Below are positions 59,311 to 64,000 of a stretch of DNA of 64,000 nt, piece after piece. Every line of letters starts with the position of its first letter. The first letter of the stretch is position 1. A program made the translations under genes and the position numbers. The notes beneath the pieces were generated by a model that had not been told where the DNA came from, searched no databases, and was given only the letters and a program-made list of their open reading frames with translations. Source of the DNA: Arcicella rigui (GTDB taxonomy: Bacteria; Bacteroidota; Bacteroidia; Cytophagales; Spirosomataceae); contig NZ_JAYFUM010000001.1 of the NCBI RefSeq assembly GCF_034929435.1, positions 186,001 to 250,000 of the forward strand. The letters are read 5' to 3'.

Positions 59311-60129
59311 ATGAAAAATAAGAATATTATTAGCTTAACTATTGGTTTCGCTTTTTTAAGTATTGCCGTTACGGGTATTTTATTGTACATCAAGCAAAAA
59401 TCTCATGCTGCCGAAATTACTCATACCGTTTTTGGGTTGATTTTTATAGGTTTTGCTATTTTCCATATTATGAATAACTGGTCGTCGATTACTGGTTACA
59501 GTAAGGAACGTAAATCAGGAAAAATTCAGAAAGAACTGATTGTAGCGGCTTCTATTTTTGTAGTGATTTTGATTGGTGGTGTAACGGAAGTGTTAGAACC
59601 AGTTGCCGAAGCTGGACGAGTATTTGCTAAACCAAGACCCAAAAGACCAGAAGCACTTTCGTTTGAAGAAGTAAAAACAAATCAAGAAACGAAAGGAAGT
59701 GCTTTGAAAATCTTAGTGGAAAAAAGCAAAGAAACAGAATTGCCAGTTATAACTGCTTGGGTTGAAGATTCAGCAAGAAATTTTGTAGATAACATTTTTG
59801 TTCCTGCTAAAATTGCCAATATGCCCGAAAACGAAGAAGAAGCTCGTGAAGGGCATTTTGATATTGCCGATTTTAATCCTTCTACAATTGAAGCTTGGCA
59901 AAGTAAGGCTAAGGTAAAAACGGCCAACTTTGAAAAAGAAACACCCCACGAAAACTTTGTTCTGAAAACCAATACCAATGCCAAAGGTACTTATTTTATA
60001 GTATTGGCTGTGAAGAGTAAAGACAAAACTGAACTTTACGAAGCAGCAATCAATCCTTCAAAAGGAGAAGTATTTAAACTGAAATCAAAAGAGAATACTT
60101 TATTGAGTAGTGTGTTGGTAGAGTTATAA
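59311..60129 (+). CDS. DUF4405-like membrane protein with soluble C-terminal domain
   Basis: The 272-residue protein has three hydrophobic helices at the N-terminus (ISLTIGFAFLSIAVTGILLY, HTVFGLIFIGFAIFHIMNNW, LIVAASIFVVILIGGVTEVL); the His in AEITHTVFG and FHIMNNW resembles the haem-ligand pattern of DUF4405/cytochrome-b-like proteins. The 150-residue C-terminal part (from about 125) looks like a beta-rich extracytoplasmic domain (ALKILVEKSKETELPVITAW, NTNAKGTYFIVLAVKSKDKT). A redox role is possible but not shown. Confidence 0.65.
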   Translation: MKNKNIISLTIGFAFLSIAVTGILLYIKQKSHAAEITHTVFGLIFIGFAIFHIMNNWSSITGYSKERKSGKIQKELIVAASIFVVILIGGVTEVLEPVAEAGRVFAKPRPKRPEALSFEEVKTNQETKGSALKILVEKSKETELPVITAWVEDSARNFVDNIFVPAKIANMPENEEEAREGHFDIADFNPSTIEAWQSKAKVKTANFEKETPHENFVLKTNTNAKGTYFIVLAVKSKDKTELYEAAINPSKGEVFKLKSKENTLLSSVLVEL

Positions 60130-60139
60130 ATGATGGTAT

Positions 60140-60176
60140 TTTTCACCGTTATAAGAAATACTTATAACGGTGAAAA
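60140..60176. terminator. convergent-gene hairpin
   Basis: TTTTCACCGTTATAAG (60140-60155) pairs perfectly with CTTATAACGGTGAAAA (60161-60176). The U-run is not directly adjacent (CCTTTTCT), so termination is likely but not certain. It lies between the DUF4405-like gene and the converging Nudix-type regulator. Confidence 0.65.
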
Positions 60177-60182
60177 CCTTTT

Positions 60183-60896
60183 CTAAGAATTTCCCGTAAA
60201 ACGATATAAGTACGGAGCTTTGTTGGCAGCCCCCGTCATTTTTTTATCTAATCTTTCCAAAATTCCCAAACTTAGCATTTTCCGCTGGAAGTTCGTTCTC
60301 AGTAATTTTGTATCCAAAACGGTTTCGTAAAGATTTTGTAAATCATTCATCGTAAAAACCTCTGGGAGTAAATTAAAGCCAATCAATTTTTCATCCAGAA
60401 AAAAACGAAGAGTTGATAACGCTTTTTTTACCATTTCAGAGTGGTCGTAGATTAAAGTCGGAATTGTGTCAATATCGTACCACTCACAAGTATTTGAAAG
60501 TGCGTCAGGGCTTGGCGTGGCTTTGGTGAAGTCAATCAAAGCATAATAGCCAATTGATAAAAAACGCTTCATCAAATAATGGTCTGGACTCAACTCTTTT
60601 CCGTCAACAGCAAGCATCAATGCCTTTAGTACTTCGTTACTTCTTCTATTTTTATCGCCAAAAACATAAAACTGTTCTAAATAAATATTGGTTAATCCTG
60701 TTCTTTCTTCTAAGATTCTTTGAGCCGCTTCATCTAAATTTTCATTTTCTTTAATGAACCCACCCGGTACTGCAAACCAATCTGTATTCTTAAAATTGAG
60801 CAATAATATTTTTAATTGACTATCGTGGAACCCAAATATGACGCAGTCAATCGAAATTCCGGGGAGATAGTCATACGAACGGTCGATGTTACTCAT
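60183..60896 (-). CDS. Nudix-related transcriptional regulator (NrtR/AraR-like)
   Basis: The 237-residue protein joins a Nudix domain (about 10-140) to a C-terminal winged helix (about 160-235; FTMNDLQNLYETVLDTKLLR, TNFQRKMLSLGILERL). The Nudix box reads GGFIKENENLDEAAQRI then LEERTGL: the catalytic glutamates of RExxEE are replaced (R-I and E-R), so it is probably not a hydrolase but a ligand sensor, as in NrtR and in Bacteroides AraR. A perfect palindrome lies 83 bp upstream. Ligand and targets are unknown; sugar-related genes are near. Confidence 0.87.
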   Translation of the reverse strand: MSNIDRSYDYLPGISIDCVIFGFHDSQLKILLLNFKNTDWFAVPGGFIKENENLDEAAQRILEERTGLTNIYLEQFYVFGDKNRRSNEVLKALMLAVDGKELSPDHYLMKRFLSIGYYALIDFTKATPSPDALSNTCEWYDIDTIPTLIYDHSEMVKKALSTLRFFLDEKLIGFNLLPEVFTMNDLQNLYETVLDTKLLRTNFQRKMLSLGILERLDKKMTGAANKAPYLYRFTGNS

Positions 60897-60978
60897 ATGA
60901 TATGTTTAAGGAAGATGTTTAAGTAAATTTTTGCTTAAATGTAAACAAAAATTTGGTAACATAAAAAGGATTAATTAT

Positions 60979-61001
60979 TATTGTATCGAATTGATACAAT
61001 A
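60979..61001. promoter_or_regulatory. perfect palindromic operator candidate
   Basis: TATTGTATC (60979-60987), 5 nt, GATACAATA (60993-61001). A 9-bp perfect inverted repeat with a short centre upstream of a regulator gene is the usual form of an autoregulatory site, here for the Nudix-type regulator. Confidence 0.65.
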
Positions 61002-61229
61002 GTTTTTTTTCTATTTTATCTAAAAATATAAATATAGAAAGATGTAAATCCTTTCATTATCATTTCAAAATGATTTTTTAACCTACAATTTGTAAGAATA
61101 AAAGGCATGAAGTTCAACCACTTATTATAAGATTTGCTGTGGTGTTTTCTGAAGATATTTTGTTTTGAAAACCTGATTTTTGGGCTTTTAAGACTTTAAA
61201 AAATTGAAGTACAACTATAAATAAATACA

Positions 61230-61260
61230 GACGCAAACTTGGCCGCCGACAAGTTGAGTC
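61230..61260 (+). other. small hairpin AAACTTG/CAAGTT
   Basis: AACTTG (61236-61241) pairs with CAAGTT (61250-61255), with GAC/GTC pairing outside (61230-61232 and 61258-61260). The loop GCCGCCGA is GC-rich in an AT-rich region. Possibly part of a small RNA; unproven. Confidence 0.3.
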
Positions 61261-61325
61261 TAATCGGCTTAACAAAGTATTTTTTCAACTCTTTCAATAT
61301 AATTTTTCTTAAATTTTATGCGAAA

Positions 61326-61475
61326 ACCTCTGCCAAATGCCAAAGTATTTATGAGATATACCTTTTGATAAAACATTAAAAATATTCAGATTCAATGTTT
61401 GAATAAATTCAAAGAATCATCAAGAATAGAACTTAATGAAAAAGATATATCCCAAAACTTGGCTTTGGCAGAGGT
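61326..61475. repeat. 150-bp segment with terminal inverted repeats, MITE-like
   Basis: ACCTCTGCCAAATGCCAAAG begins at 61326, and the right end, CTTGGCTTTGGCAGAGGT (61458-61475), is its near complement (one extra base apart). A 16-bp palindrome, TTTGAAT-AA-ATTCAAA, lies inside at 61398-61413. Flanks share AAA on both sides, too short to prove a target duplication. No coding frame. Confidence 0.55.
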
Positions 61476-61485
61476 AAATCTCAGT

Positions 61486-61555
61486 TAGTCGTTAGTGATT
61501 GATAAATAGAAGTGAATAGTTAGAAACGATTTACATTTACCTAATCACTAATCTT
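61486..61555. repeat. heptad-repeat element (TAGTnnn type)
   Basis: TAGTCGT, TAGTGAT, TGATAAA, TAGAAGT, GAATAGT, TAGAAAC (61486-61527), and facing units TAATCAC, TAATCTT (61542-61555). TTAGTGATT (61492-61500) is the exact complement of AATCACTAA (61543-61551). It lies upstream of a gene rather than at a stop codon, unlike most of the family. Confidence 0.6.
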
Positions 61556-61590
61556 CTAATGATTCAAACAGGGAATAACCTAAAATAACT

Positions 61591-62520
61591 ATGCAAAACA
61601 GAAGAGATTTTCTTAAAAACACAGGAGCTTTGGCAATGGGTGGGATGCTTTTACCTAATTTATCAGAGGCATTCGGAACAAAACTAAGCCCCAAGAATTT
61701 TGGAGTACAGCTATTTACAACAATGTCGATTATCGACAAAGACGTAACAGGTACGCTGAAACAAATTGCTGATATTGGTTATAAAGAAATAGAGTCAGCT
61801 TTTAGTTTACAAGGTGGTTATTACGGGATGAAGCCCAAAGAATTTGCCAAAGTAGTAAGTGATTTAGGAATGTCTTGGCAAGCACATCACGTAATGGGTG
61901 CGCCATTCAGAATGCCAGCTCCAAAACCGGGAGCACCAGCTAATCCGAATGCTGAGATGTTGAAAAAGATGCCTCCAATGAAATCATTGATGAACGATAC
62001 GCAACAAGTAGTAGATGAAGTAGCGGAAGGCGGAGCAAAATATTTAGTGTGTGCAAGTATCCCTGTAAAAACCTCTGAAGACATCAAATCTTCTTTAGAA
62101 ATTCTCCAAAAAGCTGGAGAGGCTTGTAAAAAAGCAGGACTTACTTTTGTTTTTCACAACCACACCGCAGAATTTGAAAAAGTAGATGGACAATTGCCAT
62201 TTGATATTTTCACTTCACAAATTAGTGCAGACTTGTTGAAATTTGAATTGGATTTAGCTTGGGCAACCAAAGCAGGAGTAAATATCCCAGAATTATTTGC
62301 CAAGCACCCCGGTCGTTTCCCATTATTCCATGTGAAGGACTTAAATAAAGAAACGCTATTGCCAGTAGAAGTAGGCACGGGCATTGTAGATTTTAAGGCA
62401 ATTTTTGCATCGGCAAAAACAGCAGGCGTAAAACACCTTTTTGTAGAACAAGATGGAGCTCCTTCGCCAATCAATAACCTGACAACAAGTTTTGGAAATT
62501 TGAAGAAAATTACGGCTTAA
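61591..62520 (+). CDS. Tat-exported sugar phosphate isomerase/epimerase family protein
   Basis: The 309-residue protein has a twin-arginine signal (QNRRDFLKNTGALAMGGMLL) and an AP-endonuclease-2-like TIM barrel: FGVQLFTTMSIIDKDVTGTL, GYKEIESAFSLQGG, KAGLTFVFHNHTAEFEKVDG, FELDLAWATKAGVNIPELFA, RFPLFHVKDLNKE and KHLFVEQDGAPSPINNL, with metal-binding Glu, Asp, His and Glu in the expected strands. It would act on sugars in the periplasm. The Nudix-type regulator is divergent across a long gap; a strong terminator follows. Confidence 0.9.
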   Translation: MQNRRDFLKNTGALAMGGMLLPNLSEAFGTKLSPKNFGVQLFTTMSIIDKDVTGTLKQIADIGYKEIESAFSLQGGYYGMKPKEFAKVVSDLGMSWQAHHVMGAPFRMPAPKPGAPANPNAEMLKKMPPMKSLMNDTQQVVDEVAEGGAKYLVCASIPVKTSEDIKSSLEILQKAGEACKKAGLTFVFHNHTAEFEKVDGQLPFDIFTSQISADLLKFELDLAWATKAGVNIPELFAKHPGRFPLFHVKDLNKETLLPVEVGTGIVDFKAIFASAKTAGVKHLFVEQDGAPSPINNLTTSFGNLKKITA

Positions 62521-62535
62521 TAGCCATGACAATAC

Positions 62536-62580
62536 AAAACTCCCCATGAAGTAAAGTACATTTACTGATGGGGAGTTTTT
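62536..62580 (+). terminator. terminator of the exported isomerase gene
   Basis: AAAACTCCCCAT (62536-62547) pairs with ATGGGGAGTTTT (62568-62579), with a second inner stem GTAAA/TTTAC (62551-62555 and 62561-62565), then T. Confidence 0.92.
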
Positions 62581-62618
62581 GTGTTTTATAGCTATCCTTG
62601 AGTATTGGTAAAATATAA

Positions 62619-63656
62619 TCAACAATTACTTTGATATAATTGTTGAAGATGTTTGATAGAAATACTGATATACTTGGGATTTGAAAATAAACTTCGTTTT
62701 CTATCACTCCACTCTTCTAACTTTTGAATGATGGTAGTTTCATCAAAAGTATTTTGTTTAGTAATAATGAAATCTATTGATGAGAGTTGCTCAAGAGCAA
62801 AGTCAGAATAAAAGCCTTCTAAAAACTCAGTAGTTTTTAGAGCAATTGTCAGAAGCTCTTGATTACTCTCTACGTATTTCCGAATGGCATCATATCCGTC
62901 TCCAACCAAAGTGATGGGTTCAAAAGGTTTTTTACTCATATCACTATATCCCATTAAATAACTACCATTTAGGGCATTGAGTACGAATCTTACTTTTCCA
63001 GAATAAGGGCCGTAAAATTTAGGTTCAAAATCAAGTTTAAAGTATTTTTTTGCTCCAAATCTTTGTAGAAAATAGCATATTTTCTCACTTGAAAATTCAG
63101 ATACGTACTCACCATTTTTTACCAAATCAAATAATACATACAGTAGTAAAGCCCTTGCATCGGTAAGTTTTGCTCTTTCTTTGGCTAATTGTTCTTTAAT
63201 TTCACTGGTGGGTTCATATACAAAAATGTCTGTATCAAGATGATTTAATTTTTGTTCAATAATTCTCTTGACTTTTTCCCATTTAAGACCACCATTTCCT
63301 GCTCCGAGCGGAGGTATAGCAATACTCTTGATTTGATAATTTTTGATGACACTAATCAGGTCGTCTAAGCCCTCTTCTACAAAACTATATTCAGAAGGTT
63401 TTCTCCAGTCGTCTTTAGTAGGAAAATTAATGATTATTTTTTCACCAGTACTTAAACTATTATCTTGAGTAACAAACAATTTTCCGATAGCAATTTTATC
63501 GTTTTTGCAAGCATCAACATATTGCTTAAAATTGTTTGGGAATGCCTTTTTAAACTGCAATGCAATCCCCTTTCCCATAACCCCCTGTGTGTTTACGGTA
63601 TTAACTAAAGCGGCTGCATCGCTTTCCAATATATTGCCAATGATATACTTTGTCAT
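62619..63656 (-). CDS. darG: DarG-type macrodomain antitoxin
   Basis: The 345-residue protein has an N-terminal macro domain (about 1-155): YIIGNILESDAAALVNTVNT, QGVMGKGIALQFKKAFP, IINFPTKDDWRKPSEYSFVE and IAIPPLGAGNGGLKW. The C-terminal part (about 165-345; ALLLYVLFDLVKNGEYVSEF, KFYGPYSGKVRFVLNALNG) matches the toxin-neutralising domain of DarG. DarG removes ADP-ribose from thymidine in DNA and binds DarT. The toxin gene lies 9 bp upstream in the same direction. DarTG systems act as toxin-antitoxin and anti-phage modules. Confidence 0.94.
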   Translation of the reverse strand: MTKYIIGNILESDAAALVNTVNTQGVMGKGIALQFKKAFPNNFKQYVDACKNDKIAIGKLFVTQDNSLSTGEKIIINFPTKDDWRKPSEYSFVEEGLDDLISVIKNYQIKSIAIPPLGAGNGGLKWEKVKRIIEQKLNHLDTDIFVYEPTSEIKEQLAKERAKLTDARALLLYVLFDLVKNGEYVSEFSSEKICYFLQRFGAKKYFKLDFEPKFYGPYSGKVRFVLNALNGSYLMGYSDMSKKPFEPITLVGDGYDAIRKYVESNQELLTIALKTTEFLEGFYSDFALEQLSSIDFIITKQNTFDETTIIQKLEEWSDRKRSLFSNPKYISISIKHLQQLYQSNC

Positions 63657-63665
63657 GTTTTTCTT

Positions 63666-64000
63666 TTAAAAATAAGCATTGGGAATTATTTTAATCTTTG
63701 TTTCTTCAATTCCAAAAGCGATTAACTTTTGTTTCGCTACTTCGTTGTAGCATCCAAAACCTACTAAAAGATTGGGGGCTAAATCTTCTGCCAACAGAAA
63801 TTCAGCTTGTTTTTTTCTTTTGATATTCAAATTATCATGTCCTCCCCAATAAGAAGCTTTTATTGCTTGCCAGTCTATCAAATTTGATAAATCCCTAATT
63901 TTACTTTTGTCATAAAACGTTGTAAAATTATCAGTTGCGTGTCCATCTGAAAAATAGTATTCATAATTAGCATCAATAATACTTTTTACTGAACTTACTA
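63666..64000 (-). CDS. darT: DarT-type DNA ADP-ribosyltransferase toxin, C-terminal part
   Basis: The leftward frame is open from the window edge (first whole codon about 63998) to the TAA at 63666, about 110 residues; the N-terminus lies beyond the window. Visible motifs are YYFSDGHATDNFTTFYD, SYWGGHDNLNIKRKKQAEFL and LVGFGCYNEVAKQKL. The Glu in KRKKQAEFL corresponds to the catalytic Glu of DarT, which attaches ADP-ribose to thymidine in single-stranded DNA. A TTG at 63881 that would give a short protein is internal and not the start. Confidence 0.92.
   Translation of the reverse strand, partial: VSSVKSIIDANYEYYFSDGHATDNFTTFYDKSKIRDLSNLIDWQAIKASYWGGHDNLNIKRKKQAEFLLAEDLAPNLLVGFGCYNEVAKQKLIAFGIEETKIKIIPNAYF

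Larger units (their letters stand above)
60897..61590. other. 694-bp divergent intergenic region with several structures
   Basis: From left to right it holds a perfect palindrome (60979-61001), a small hairpin (61230-61260), a 150-bp segment bounded by inverted repeats (61326-61475) and a heptad-repeat element (61486-61555). No conserved protein is encoded. It is the most structured gap in the window. Confidence 0.6.

Noticed and set aside
63666..63881. Separate 71-residue protein starting at a TTG
   Set aside because: The frame stays open upstream to the window edge and carries DarT motifs, so this is only the end of a longer gene.

Overview
The window comes from a chromosome of a Bacteroidota bacterium, most likely Cytophagales (Flectobacillus/Arcicella/Emticicia-like); the genus is an inference. 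The pointers are a SusD-type lipoprotein, a porP-gldK-gldL-gldM-gldN type IX secretion locus, DUF4271 beside hemD, a eukaryote-like GT3 glycogen synthase, a GH3-family protein, several large outer-membrane beta-barrels, AT-rich DNA, and promoters of the Bacteroidota form TTG-N19/20-TAnnTTTG upstream of xylA, rpmB and the GH3-family gene.

Layout. 1-639 is the 3' end of a susD-like gene, followed directly by a complete IS4-type insertion sequence (662-2097). 2.1-5.4 kb has hemJ, a polyprenol-phosphate glycosyltransferase and xylA. 5.5-11.5 kb is the type IX secretion/gliding core, read leftward. 11.7-14.8 kb has hemD, DUF4271 and sucD. 15.3-20.9 kb is housekeeping: a lone ABC ATPase, an aspartyl protease with a PDZ domain, tpiA, a GT2 transferase, a membrane EEP phosphatase/nuclease and rpmB. 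21-28 kb is a sugar-oxidation block: a five-part ThuA/dehydrogenase/HEAT/CARDB/cupredoxin protein, a Gfo/Idh/MocA oxidoreductase, a sugar-phosphate isomerase and an AraC regulator. 28.2-31.3 kb has a GreA-like protein, a GntR regulator and rhaT. 31.7-38.3 kb has a FIST sensor with a hybrid kinase, hemB and glycogen synthase. 38.5-44.1 kb has the GH3 protein, a ModE-type regulator, a TauE/SafE permease and a TonB-dependent receptor. 44.4-49.2 kb has a lone oxidase subunit III, ispE, GDPD, and an AraC regulator divergent from a DUF1080/Dabb pair. 50.2-52.3 kb is a RloA/RloB (AbiL-like) candidate defence pair. 52.4-60.9 kb has a GH1 beta-glucosidase, a LytS/LytTR two-component system, an outer-membrane barrel, YceI, a DUF4405-like protein and a Nudix-related regulator. 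61.6-64 kb has a Tat-exported isomerase and a darT-darG toxin-antitoxin pair cut by the window edge.

The least explained signal lies between the genes. At about ten intergenic sites there are degenerate tandem repeats whose unit is always 7 bp but whose sequence differs from site to site (TGAGCnn, CGATAAC, GTCTTnn, ACTCAnn, GCCTnnn and others). Most form two facing arms with complementary heptads, so the transcript would fold into a long hairpin. One arm usually begins at or overlaps the stop codon of a neighbouring gene; in at least two genes the last codons are themselves made of repeat. I treat this as the main candidate for something undescribed. Secondary candidates are the cupredoxin fusion protein, a 150-bp MITE-like element at 61.3 kb, a fourfold palindrome at 44.3 kb, and the RloA/RloB pair.

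No rRNA, tRNA or CRISPR array was recognised.
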